This document shows positions 14,986 to 22,711 of a stretch of 22,796 bases of DNA, in pieces. Each line of letters begins with the position of its first letter. Position 1 is the first letter of the stretch. Source of the DNA: Clostridia bacterium (GTDB taxonomy: Bacteria > Bacillota > Peptococcia > Peptococcales > SKKY01); contig SKKY01000067.1 in NCBI GenBank assembly GCA_007123515.1, positions 1 to 22,796 of the forward strand, in the 5' to 3' direction. The notes under the pieces are model-generated. The model had not been told where the DNA came from. It was given only the letters and a program-made list of their open reading frames with translations, and ran no database searches. The position numbers were made by a program, and so were the translations under genes.

Positions 14986-16074
14986 TTACTCTTGTGACAA
15001 TCTTTCGTCTATCTCATTTACTTGTTCCAGCAGTCCTTTTCCGTCAATCTGGTAGCGATCCATGTCACTGACCCATTGCTCCTGAACCGAACTTAAAGCC
15101 TCAATCCATCTGGCTTCTTCTTCTTCAGAAAGAGTCACAATCTGATGTCCATAGTTATCTGCAGCATACTGCTGGCCTTCTTCGGTATAACTGGTTCGCA
15201 GTTTTCCGTATTCTGTCACATATTTAGCATTAACTTCATCAAAGATCTGCTGAACGTCTTCCGGTAGCGAATCCCAGGTATTCTGATTCATAACTTTTAC
15301 AAAGACTACGTTGTATAACCAAGGGGTCTTGATAATGTAATCAGTGACTTCGGCCAGACGAAAGCCTCTTAAAATGTCTGTCGGACCAAGAAGGCCTTTA
15401 ACAATCCCCTGATTTAATGCCAGATACGATTCGCTCATAGGCATAGATACTGGTCTTGCTCCAAGAGCCTCTATCGCCGGTACCGATCCGGATGCCACAC
15501 GAATTTCCATTCCGCTAAGATCTTCAAGACTTTCAACAGGAACTGTACTTAAAATATCCCCGGGGCCCGTCGCCCAAAAATGCATCACTTTGACATCGCT
15601 GTACTCTTTTTGGATCTCTTCAATCGTTTCATAGGCCTCCTGAATCGTTAGTGATGCCGTCAGTGCATCAGGATTATTAAATCCGGGTAGTTCCAGCACT
15701 GATGACGCTCTGAAGATTCCGGGAGTATAAGAGGGGCAGGTTGATCCAATATCCGCAGCACCCAAAGCGACACCCTCATAAATTTCTGTGGCACCTAAAA
15801 GAGACCCACCTGAATGGAATGTAATCTGTACTGTATGATCTGTTTCCTCCAAGACACGAGACTCAATCTCAGCGGCCCAGGAGTGGTGGCCTTCGGCGAT
15901 CTGATAATCTTCACCGGGCCAAAACGTAGCAAAATTAAGCGTAAGTCTCTGACCTCCGTCACCATTTGTTGTTGCCTCAGGTGAACACCCTGAAACAATC
16001 AACAGTAAAACCGCAAGCACTGCTACTGCGATTCGTCTTTTCTTCCGTACTACCATTCTGGTATTACCTTCCAT
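14986..16074 (-). CDS. dctP: TRAP transporter substrate-binding lipoprotein, copy 2
   Basis: This is the second DctP-family receptor, 362 residues, with an Arg/Lys-rich start, a Leu/Val core and lipobox LIVSGC with Cys30. The mature region aligns without gaps to copy 1 from LNFATFWPGE (residue 46) to the C-terminus. Arg192 in GMEIRVASG is the predicted carboxylate clamp. Identity is high over the first 240 aligned residues (171 identical) and falls in the last 76 (28 identical), so the C-terminal helices have diverged most. The gene is the upstream member of the pair, 14 nt after the ACT gene. Its AAGGGGGA site overlaps the stop codon of that gene. ATG 16056 is an alternative start. The two copies suggest one transporter serving two related ligands, or a recent duplication. 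Confidence 0.92.
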   Translation of the reverse strand: MEGNTRMVVRKKRRIAVAVLAVLLLIVSGCSPEATTNGDGGQRLTLNFATFWPGEDYQIAEGHHSWAAEIESRVLEETDHTVQITFHSGGSLLGATEIYEGVALGAADIGSTCPSYTPGIFRASSVLELPGFNNPDALTASLTIQEAYETIEEIQKEYSDVKVMHFWATGPGDILSTVPVESLEDLSGMEIRVASGSVPAIEALGARPVSMPMSESYLALNQGIVKGLLGPTDILRGFRLAEVTDYIIKTPWLYNVVFVKVMNQNTWDSLPEDVQQIFDEVNAKYVTEYGKLRTSYTEEGQQYAADNYGHQIVTLSEEEEARWIEALSSVQEQWVSDMDRYQIDGKGLLEQVNEIDERLSQE

Positions 16075-16088
16075 TATCTGTTTCCCCC

Positions 16089-16520
16089 TTATATTTTATA
16101 CAGCATATCCGCTTCCAGAAGCAAAATATTATTGTCTGTTAAAACTTTACTGGCTTCAAATACATTGTCAATTTTAAGGATGACAACAGCCTGTTTTTCA
16201 AACTTACTCATAAAGGCATACATATACTCGATATCCATATGATGCTCTTTAATGACAGCAAGGACCTCAGAAAGACTTCCGGGCTTATCCGGTACTAAGA
16301 TTGCGATAACATCAGTTGTGTTTACGGTAAAACCGCATTCTTTTAATGCACGAATCGCTTCATCCGGCTCGTCTACAATAACCCGCAGCACCCCAAAACC
16401 AGAGGTGTCAGCCACAGACATCGCTCGTAAATCAATGCCTGCATCGGCCATACAGGAAGTTGCATCGGCTATTCGACCCGCTTTATTCTCAATAAATATC
16501 GAAATTTGCTTAACTAACAA
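16089..16520 (-). CDS. Tandem ACT-domain protein
   Basis: This is a small cytosolic protein of 143 residues made of two ACT domains (about 1-68 and 70-143). Each opens with the ACT pattern: VKQISIFIENKAGR in the first and VIAILVPDKPGSLSEV in the second. ACT domains usually bind amino acids and regulate an enzyme partner or transcription; there is no DNA-binding or catalytic domain here. Such double-ACT proteins are commonly encoded next to phenylacetate-CoA ligase and indolepyruvate oxidoreductase genes, which matches this locus. An aromatic amino acid or aryl acid is therefore a reasonable ligand guess. The start is TTG at 16520: GGGAGGTG lies 7 nt before it and no ATG is available nearby. 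The gap to paaK is 14 nt. Confidence 0.88.
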   Translation of the reverse strand: MLVKQISIFIENKAGRIADATSCMADAGIDLRAMSVADTSGFGVLRVIVDEPDEAIRALKECGFTVNTTDVIAILVPDKPGSLSEVLAVIKEHHMDIEYMYAFMSKFEKQAVVILKIDNVFEASKVLTDNNILLLEADMLYKI

Positions 16521-16534
16521 TCTATTGCACCTCC

Positions 16535-17836
16535 CTAGAATTTTCTTTTATCAATAACACGTTTGGCCTTACCTTCACTGCGTTCTATTGTTTTAGGTTC
16601 CACCAGCCTTACTTTTGCACTGATGCCCAGTGTTGACTGGATTTCTTTTGTAATCGTATCTTCTATGACTTCTAGTTTTTTTACTTCATCGGAGAAGATA
16701 TCAGGAGACATTTCCACTAATATTTCGAGTACGTCAAGATTACCCACTCTGTCAACCACCAGCTGGTAATGCGGTGCCGTATCGCCGGCTTCAAGAAGAA
16801 CACTTTCAATTTGCGACGGAAAGACATTGACGCCTCTGATTATGAGCATATCATCTGTTCGGCCGGTTACTTTAGTCATTCTGGCAGAGGTTCTTCCGCA
16901 TTCGCATTTACTATAAGAAAGTTTGGATATATCATGGGTGCGGTACCGAATTAACGGCAACCCTTCCTTGGTAATTGTCGTAAAGACCAACTCGCCTTCA
17001 CTGCCTTCTTCAAGCACATCACCGGTAATCGGATCAATAATCTCTGGAATAAAGTGATCTTCAGGAATATGCAATCCAGTTCGGTGCATACATTCATAAC
17101 CCACCCCAGGACCTATGATTTCCGAGAGGCCGTAAATATCGATTGCCTTAATATTCAGGCGCTCTTCTATTTCCTTACGCATATTTTCTGACCATGGCTC
17201 AGCACCGAAAATCCCTGTTTTTAATTTTAATGATGCAATATCAATCTTTCGTTCTTCAATCTCTTCTGCCAGATACAAGGCATAAGACGGGGTACAAGCC
17301 AAATTCGTAGTCCCAAAATCCTGCATAACCTGAAGCTGTGCTTTCGTGTTTCCGCCGGAAATTGGGATAACCGAAGCGCCAACTTTTTCAGCACCATAAT
17401 GAATGCCCAGACCACCGGTAAAAAGTCCATACCCGTAGGCGATCTGTAAAAAAGAGTGTCTCCCAATTTCAGCAGCCGTTAATGTTCTGGACATGACTTC
17501 CGACCAGGTGTCAATATCTCTTCGGGTGTATCCGACAACGGTCTGTTTGCCGGTAGTCCCGGATGAAGCATGGATCCGGACGATCTCACTCATCGGAGTG
17601 GCAAAAAGACCGAAGGGATAATTATCCCTTAGATCCTGTTTTCTGGAAAATGGCAGTTTTTTCAGGTCATCCATCGTCTTAATATCGCCGGGTAACAGAC
17701 CTTTTGCCTGCATCAAACCACGGTAGTATGGTACATTGTGATATACCCGATTTACGGTAGACACTAGTCTTTCAGACTGTACCTTCCGTAATTCTTCGCG
17801 TTCCATCGATTCAAACATGGGATTCCAAATTTGCAT
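16535..17836 (-). CDS. paaK: Phenylacetate-CoA ligase family enzyme
   Basis: This AMP-forming ligase of 433 residues, the normal PaaK length, makes arylacetyl-CoA from aryl acetate, ATP and CoA. Visible elements are IHASSGTTGKQTVVGYT with the ATP-binding loop at 91-98, YGLSEIIGPG (adenine/acyl pocket), LIRYRTHD, CECGRT, the hinge motif GRTDDMLIIRGVNVFP, and a C-terminal Lys in EGKAKRV. In Clostridia and Archaea this family is regularly found beside iorAB. There it may activate phenyl-, 4-hydroxyphenyl- or indole-acetate, or run in reverse to recover ATP-equivalents. The ATG at 17836 is chosen. An in-frame TTG at 17860 would place the GGGGG ribosome binding site inside the gene. The start lies 24 nt after the iorB stop. 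The family is certain; the exact aryl substrate is not. Confidence 0.93.
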   Translation of the reverse strand: MQIWNPMFESMEREELRKVQSERLVSTVNRVYHNVPYYRGLMQAKGLLPGDIKTMDDLKKLPFSRKQDLRDNYPFGLFATPMSEIVRIHASSGTTGKQTVVGYTRRDIDTWSEVMSRTLTAAEIGRHSFLQIAYGYGLFTGGLGIHYGAEKVGASVIPISGGNTKAQLQVMQDFGTTNLACTPSYALYLAEEIEERKIDIASLKLKTGIFGAEPWSENMRKEIEERLNIKAIDIYGLSEIIGPGVGYECMHRTGLHIPEDHFIPEIIDPITGDVLEEGSEGELVFTTITKEGLPLIRYRTHDISKLSYSKCECGRTSARMTKVTGRTDDMLIIRGVNVFPSQIESVLLEAGDTAPHYQLVVDRVGNLDVLEILVEMSPDIFSDEVKKLEVIEDTITKEIQSTLGISAKVRLVEPKTIERSEGKAKRVIDKRKF

Positions 17837-17860
17837 AATCGTTTGTTTCCCCCTAATCAA

Positions 17861-18436
17861 TTAATTCGTATAGCCCATCATAAAGGCTTCTTTATTCAGA
17901 TCCAAAAGTTTTGGCGGAACTGCCTGCTCAATTGCTTTGATAAACAGATCCTTATCAATCTCAAGAATTTTGGCAATCTTTCCTAGCATGATCACATTTA
18001 CAACTTTTACATTCCCAAGTTCTCTTGCCAGGTCAATCGCATTAATAAACACGGTATTGTTATATGCCTCCGAGAGTTTTTCCGAGATTTGCTCCGGGTA
18101 CTTAGCTCGTCCGATAATAACGGGCATCGGATCTATTTTCTGAGTGTTCATGACCATCAGTCCGTCTTTTTTTAAATATTTATGCCAACGGAAGCCCTCG
18201 AGTTCTTCAAAAGCAAGAACGATATCGGCTGTTTGCTCTTCAATAATCGGTGAATATACTTTCTCACCCATTTTTACATATGTGACCACGGAGCCTCCGC
18301 GCTGAGCCATGCCATGAATCTCACTCATTTTCACATCATATCCGAGTTCCATTGCGACATTCCCAAGGATTCTGCTGGTTAATAACGTTCCCTGGCCACC
18401 AACGCCAACGATCATAATACTGATTTCTTTCATCAT
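17861..18436 (-). CDS. iorB: Indolepyruvate:ferredoxin oxidoreductase, beta subunit
   Basis: This is the small subunit (191 residues) of the two-subunit 2-oxoacid:ferredoxin oxidoreductase that pairs with IorA. It corresponds to the gamma-type domain of pyruvate oxidoreductases. The N-terminal Rossmann-like motif IMIVGVGGQGTLLTSRILG (7-25) and EIHGMAQRGGSVVTYVK (about 39-55) are characteristic of this family and help to bind CoA and form the active-site cleft. No iron-sulfur motif is present, as expected, because the clusters are in IorA. Two adjacent ATG codons (18436 and 18433) are possible starts. The TGA of iorA lies within them, giving a 4-nt overlap and clear translational coupling. It is followed by paaK in the commonly seen iorA-iorB-paaK-ACT order. 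Confidence 0.95.
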   Translation of the reverse strand: MMKEISIMIVGVGGQGTLLTSRILGNVAMELGYDVKMSEIHGMAQRGGSVVTYVKMGEKVYSPIIEEQTADIVLAFEELEGFRWHKYLKKDGLMVMNTQKIDPMPVIIGRAKYPEQISEKLSEAYNNTVFINAIDLARELGNVKVVNVIMLGKIAKILEIDKDLFIKAIEQAVPPKLLDLNKEAFMMGYTN

Positions 18437-20184
18437 CCCTGCTCCCCCTTATCAATCGCATTAAACGGACAGACGCTTGCACACAATCCGCAGCCTACAC
18501 AAAGAGCATCATTAATGACCACGCCATCGCCTAAATCAATAATGGACGGACATCCGACCTTCAGACACATTTTGCAGTAGCGACAAGCCTCAGTATTTAT
18601 ATGATATGGCGGGAAAACCTGTGCTGTTTTTAACAGCGCGCAAGGTCTTTGGGTAATAATGACTGACGGTTCTTCCGTGCTTGTTTCTTCTTTGACAATT
18701 TTTTCAAAACCTTTTAGATCAAAAGGATCACAGACGGTAACTCTTTTGATGCCGACAGCTTCTGAAAGCTTAACAAAATCAAGGCTCACGGTTGGTTCGC
18801 CCATCAAAGTCTTACCGGTTGAAGGGTTTTCCTGGTGGCCGGTCATCCCGGTGATGGAATTATCCAAAATGATCACTGTGGAAATTCCTTTGTTATAGGC
18901 AATATCGATTAGTCCGGTAATTCCGGAATGCACAAATGTTGAATCACCGATGACCGCCACTGTTTTTTTAGTAAATTCAGCACCACGGGCTTTATCAATT
19001 CCATGAGCCATGCTGACACTAGCGCCCATGCAAACGCAGGTATCCATCGCTTCTAACGGAGGAAGAGCACCGAGTGTGTAACAGCCAATATCACCGATCA
19101 CATTTAGCTTGGCTTTCTTAAGGACGTAGTACATACCACGGTGTGGGCAGCCGGGACACATCACAGGGGGTCTTACTGGCACCTCTGTGGTTTCAATCTT
19201 AATTTCATCGGTTATTGTTTCGTTAAGTATTTTTTCTTTAATCATTCCGGCATTAAACTCCCCGCAAATCGGAAAGAGATCTTTACCAATCACATCTGAA
19301 AGTCCAAGAACTTTGCAACGTTCTTCAATAAAAGGGTCTAATTCTTCGACTACGTAAACTTTTTCCTGTGAAGAATAGAACTCTTTTAATTTTTGATCCG
19401 GAAGTGGGTAGACCATACCTAGCTTAAGATAGGATGCTTTATCGCCTAAAGCTTCCATACAATATTGAAAGGCAATTCCGTCAGTAATGATTCCCGGCCC
19501 GCCTTCATTATTTATTATTTTATTGATCGGTGTCTGGTTTGAGTAGTCAAGGAGGCGATTCATTCTTTCCTCAACAAAGACATGTCTTTTTCTGGCCATT
19601 GCCGGCATCATTACATATTTTGCAGGATCTTTTACAAAATCTTTGAGTACCACATCTTGTCTGTCTCCGGTTTCGACAATACTCTGAGAATGAGACACTC
19701 TAGTGGAAAGCCTGACCATTACCGGCGTATCAAAAGTTTCGCTGATTTCAAAGGCCAATTTTATAAAATCAATGCATTCCTGACTGTCTGTCGGTTCAAG
19801 CATCGGCATTTTTGCTGCTTTGGCGTAATGCCTGGAGTCCTGCTCATTCTGAGAACTATGCATTCCCGGATCATCGGCAACAATAATCACAAGACCGGCA
19901 TTAACGCCGATATAGGAGGCGGTAAATAAAGGATCTGCAGCTACGTTTAGACCGACATGCTTCATGGCACAAAGAGCCCGGGCTCCCCCGACGGAAGCAC
20001 CAATGGCAACCTCCATGGCAACCTTTTCATTAGGCGCCCACTCCGAGTAAATCTCCTTGTATTCAGTCATAAACTCAGTAATTTCTGTACTTGGCGTTCC
20101 CGGATAGGATGATACAACCGTTACGCCGGCCTCATATGCCCCTCTGGCAATGGCCTGATTTCCAATCATAAGTTTCTTTTTCAT
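18433..20184 (-). CDS. iorA: Indolepyruvate:ferredoxin oxidoreductase, alpha subunit
   Basis: This is the large catalytic subunit (583 residues). It converts arylpyruvate, CoA and oxidised ferredoxin to arylacetyl-CoA, CO2 and reduced ferredoxin, reversibly, using thiamine diphosphate. The N-terminal domain opens with GNQAIARGAYEAGVTVVSSYPGTP. The C-terminal half holds the CPGCPHRG segment and GDIGCYTLGALPPL. The TPP/Mg site reads VIGDSTFVHSGITGL followed by an Asn in LDNSITGMTGHQ. Two [4Fe-4S] motifs close the protein: Cys534, 537, 540 and 545 (C-x2-C-x2-C-x4-C) and Cys562, 565, 568 and 572 (C-x2-C-x2-C-x3-C). The unequal spacing is normal for IorA. The start at ATG 20184 has an AAAGGGTGG site 10 nt upstream. 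The upstream CoA-ligase gene ends 40 nt away. The enzyme is oxygen-sensitive by family, which fits an anaerobe. Confidence 0.96.
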   Translation of the reverse strand: MKKKLMIGNQAIARGAYEAGVTVVSSYPGTPSTEITEFMTEYKEIYSEWAPNEKVAMEVAIGASVGGARALCAMKHVGLNVAADPLFTASYIGVNAGLVIIVADDPGMHSSQNEQDSRHYAKAAKMPMLEPTDSQECIDFIKLAFEISETFDTPVMVRLSTRVSHSQSIVETGDRQDVVLKDFVKDPAKYVMMPAMARKRHVFVEERMNRLLDYSNQTPINKIINNEGGPGIITDGIAFQYCMEALGDKASYLKLGMVYPLPDQKLKEFYSSQEKVYVVEELDPFIEERCKVLGLSDVIGKDLFPICGEFNAGMIKEKILNETITDEIKIETTEVPVRPPVMCPGCPHRGMYYVLKKAKLNVIGDIGCYTLGALPPLEAMDTCVCMGASVSMAHGIDKARGAEFTKKTVAVIGDSTFVHSGITGLIDIAYNKGISTVIILDNSITGMTGHQENPSTGKTLMGEPTVSLDFVKLSEAVGIKRVTVCDPFDLKGFEKIVKEETSTEEPSVIITQRPCALLKTAQVFPPYHINTEACRYCKMCLKVGCPSIIDLGDGVVINDALCVGCGLCASVCPFNAIDKGEQG

Positions 20185-20224
20185 GTATTATCTGCCACCC
20201 TTTCATAAATATAGTTCTCTGTTC

Positions 20225-21877
20225 TTAATTGCTTGTTTGAGCACCTACCAGGCCGTCGGCACAGTATTTTTCCCGGAGTTTCACTTTCTCTATTTTACCG
20301 GTTGGATTGCGAGGTACCTGGCTGAAGATGATTTTCCTGGGTCTTTTATAGCGGGGAAGATCATTGCAATATTCAAACAACGCTTCCTCTGTCAGATGGC
20401 AGCCCGGTTTGATCTCAATGATGGCTGCGGCCTGTTCACCAAGCCTCGGATCTAACAGGCCAATAACGGCTGCATCTTTTACCGCGTTGTGACTGCGAAG
20501 AAAATCTTCTATTTGTACAGGATAAATATTTTCCCCTCCGCTTATGATCACGTCTTTTTTTCTGTCTACTAAATAGATAAAACCTTCTTCATCCATTCTA
20601 GCCATATCTCCGGTAAGAAGCCACCCATTTTTTAATACATTTGCTGTGGCTTGCGGGTCATTATAGTAGCATTTCATAACACCCGGACCGGAAACGGCTA
20701 ATTCGCCAACATCCCCATTTTTAACAGGGTTCGCCTTTTCGTCAACAATGATTACCTGCCAGTTGTGACCGGCTTTCCCAATTGCACCGACTTTACGAAT
20801 GTTTTCCATCCCTAAATGAACACATCCAGGACCCATCGACTCACTGAGGCCGTAATTAGTATCGTATTGATGCTCCGGAAAAACAGTTTTCCAGCGTTTA
20901 ATGAGGCTTGGAGGAACCGGTTGCGCTCCGATATGCATGAGTCGCCATTGACTAAGATCATGATCAGACAGATCAATTTCTTCTCGATCGATGGCATCAA
21001 GAATATCCTGAGCCCAAGGAACAAGAAGGAATACTACGCTAACTTTTTCATCAGAAATCGCACGGATTATCCATTCCGGCTTCACACCACGAAGAAGAAC
21101 ACCTTTACCGCCAACTAAAAAACTACCGAACCAGTGCATTTTTGCTCCGGTATGATAGAGAGGCGGTATGCATAAAAATGTATCCTCTTTTGTTTGTTTG
21201 TGGTGCTGATTTTCCGTATAACAAGCAGACATCAGACTGCGATGTGAATGCAGGATGCCTTTTGGAAAACCTGTGGTTCCTGATGAAAAATAAATAGCTG
21301 CATCATCATCAGGTTCTATTATAATATTTGGATTATTTGTTTCTTGTTTTGGAAGTAGTTCGAAATAGTTTTCAGAAAACTCAGGGGAACGTTCTCCGAC
21401 ATAGAGAAACGTCTGTAACCGGGGGATGGTCGTATATATCTCTTCAATTCGATCTGTAAATTCTTCGCCAAAGATCAGGATATCGGCTTCGGCAAGGGTT
21501 AGGCAATAGGCAATTTCATCGGATGTATAACGGAAGTTAAACGGAACCACGACGGCGCCTGCCCGCAATGCACCGAAATACACAGGGAGCCATTCTAAAC
21601 AATTCATGAGTATAATGGCCACTCGGTCTCCTTTTTTAATACCTTTTGATAAGAGCATGTTGGCAAATTGATTTGCCTGATCATTAAATTCCTGCCATGT
21701 CATTTCTCGGCGGTAATCGATTGTAGTAACCGGTTCAACCAGTTCAAACTCCCGCCATTTTTTTTCATGTTTTTCCAGAATGTCCGGTGTCAATTCCACC
21801 AGACTGACTTCATTTCCTAAACGATCTGCATTATTCTGCAGAACATCAGTAATTAGTAATTCCTTTTGCAAAATCAT
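20225..21877 (-). CDS. AMP-forming acyl/aryl-CoA ligase (ANL superfamily)
   Basis: This is a second adenylate-forming ligase of the operon, 550 residues, belonging to the long/medium-chain and aryl acyl-CoA synthetase branch rather than PaaK. Motifs in order are YFSSGTTGFPKG (P-loop near 198-207), a YGLSESMGPG acyl-pocket segment, WLLTGDMARMDEEGFIYLVD, the hinge RKKDVIISGGENIYP, and the C-terminal catalytic Lys in NPTGKIEK. It forms an acyl-CoA through an acyl-AMP intermediate in the cytosol. The ATG at 21877 is chosen because AAGGAG lies 6 nt upstream; an in-frame TTG at 21892 would include that site. It is the first gene after the promoter at 21966-21995 and probably the first gene of the operon. 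An aryl or branched carboxylic acid substrate is suggested by the neighbours, but fatty-acid activation is not excluded. Confidence 0.9.
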   Translation of the reverse strand: MILQKELLITDVLQNNADRLGNEVSLVELTPDILEKHEKKWREFELVEPVTTIDYRREMTWQEFNDQANQFANMLLSKGIKKGDRVAIILMNCLEWLPVYFGALRAGAVVVPFNFRYTSDEIAYCLTLAEADILIFGEEFTDRIEEIYTTIPRLQTFLYVGERSPEFSENYFELLPKQETNNPNIIIEPDDDAAIYFSSGTTGFPKGILHSHRSLMSACYTENQHHKQTKEDTFLCIPPLYHTGAKMHWFGSFLVGGKGVLLRGVKPEWIIRAISDEKVSVVFLLVPWAQDILDAIDREEIDLSDHDLSQWRLMHIGAQPVPPSLIKRWKTVFPEHQYDTNYGLSESMGPGCVHLGMENIRKVGAIGKAGHNWQVIIVDEKANPVKNGDVGELAVSGPGVMKCYYNDPQATANVLKNGWLLTGDMARMDEEGFIYLVDRKKDVIISGGENIYPVQIEDFLRSHNAVKDAAVIGLLDPRLGEQAAAIIEIKPGCHLTEEALFEYCNDLPRYKRPRKIIFSQVPRNPTGKIEKVKLREKYCADGLVGAQTSN

Positions 21878-21884
21878 TTCACTC

Positions 21885-21906
21885 TCCTTCAAAAAATAAA
21901 GAAGGA
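21885..21906 (-). promoter_or_regulatory. Small leader hairpin covering the ribosome binding site of the first operon gene
   Basis: On the minus strand TCCTTC (21901-21906) is exactly complementary to GAAGGA (21885-21890), with a ten-base A/T loop between them. The right arm is most of the AAGGAG ribosome binding site of the CoA-ligase gene. The stem is only six pairs, so it may be weak or accidental. If it forms, it would lower translation initiation. Confidence 0.35.
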
Positions 21907-21965
21907 TATTTCTCCCATAATCCCCGTACTACATGAGTGATTCAATAAAAAACTATATAGCAATT

Positions 21966-21995
21966 ATTTTACAACAGTTTAGTACAATTTGCCAA
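21966..21995 (-). promoter_or_regulatory. Predicted sigma-A-type promoter of the long operon
   Basis: On the minus strand TTGGCA (21990-21995) and TAAAAT (21966-21971) are separated by 18 nt; each matches five of six consensus bases. A start near 21959 would give a leader of about 80 nt before the CoA-ligase ATG at 21877. There is no clear terminator between the pirin gene and this element, so read-through from pirin is also possible. Confidence 0.6.
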
Positions 21996-22012
21996 TGATT
22001 TTCATCTTTGTT

Positions 22013-22711
22013 TTACTCTTTTTTCATCTCTATCATCAGTATGTGAGCCTGCTCATTGGCTTTTATTGTCAGCGTTTCTTCAACCACTTCCAATGCATCT
22101 TGTTCATTAAGAGTCTCGCCATTAATCTCAGCACTGCCTTCGATCTGAATAAGATATCCCTGCCTGCCTTCTTTAACCGCAAACTGTGTTTCTTTTTCCG
22201 AGTCAAGGGCTATGATATAAAAATTGGCATCCTGATGTATCTTGATCGGAGCCGTTCCCTGATGATCTGAAACAAAATGAAACCATCGATGATCCCTTTC
22301 GCTCCAGTCAAAAGCAAATTCTCCGTAACTCGGAGGATGACCTTTCTGATCCGGAATCATCCAGATCTGCAGCAATCGTAAAGGCTGATCCTCGTGGTTG
22401 TATTCGCTGTGAGAAATTCCGGTTCCGGCACTCATATACTGGACCTGCCCCCGGCCAACACGCCCCTTGTGCCCAAGGCTATCCTCGTGACTCAGATAGC
22501 CGTCTATTACATAGGTTATAATTTCCATATCATGATGAGGATGCATCTCAAAACCAACACCCGGTCCAACAAGATCATCATTTACAACCCTTAACTTACC
22601 GAAGTTTTTATTATCCGGATTATAGTAATCGGCAAAAGAAAAATGAAAGAGACTTTCAAGCCCCGGCCTGTGCCCGGATCCCATCTTTTTATGAGAAATC
22701 TTGTGCAACAT
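22013..22711 (-). CDS. Pirin-family cupin protein
   Basis: This is a cytosolic bicupin of 232 residues, close in length to the YhhW-type bacterial pirins. The metal ligands His57 and His59 (in MHPHHDME), His101 and Glu103 (in HSEYN) are all present. They match in number and spacing the site of characterised pirins, which also supports the chosen start at ATG 22711 over the longer frame beginning with a TTG at 22744. The conserved core DMEIITYVIDG and the QYMSAGTGISHSE segment are intact, and a second, ligand-free cupin domain makes up the C-terminal half. Some bacterial pirins act as quercetin 2,3-dioxygenases and others bind metabolic enzymes; neither role can be assigned here. The stop codon lies 18 nt before the -35 element of the long operon. 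Confidence 0.93.
   Translation of the reverse strand: MLHKISHKKMGSGHRPGLESLFHFSFADYYNPDNKNFGKLRVVNDDLVGPGVGFEMHPHHDMEIITYVIDGYLSHEDSLGHKGRVGRGQVQYMSAGTGISHSEYNHEDQPLRLLQIWMIPDQKGHPPSYGEFAFDWSERDHRWFHFVSDHQGTAPIKIHQDANFYIIALDSEKETQFAVKEGRQGYLIQIEGSAEINGETLNEQDALEVVEETLTIKANEQAHILMIEMKKE

Noticed and set aside
13881..16074. Calling the TRAP system a C4-dicarboxylate importer
   Set aside because: That name is a default for the DctP family. The operon context points to aromatic or 2-oxo acids, and nothing in the sequence fixes the ligand.
16079..17854. Identical 11-mer AGGGGGAAACA just before dctP copy 2 and before paaK
   Set aside because: Both copies are ribosome binding sites in purine-rich gaps, so shared sequence is expected; no further similarity flanks them.
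21878..21971. Riboswitch or T-box in the leader of the long operon
   Set aside because: The leader is only about 80 nt, is A/T-rich, and shows no T-box sequence, no specifier stem and no terminator hairpin.
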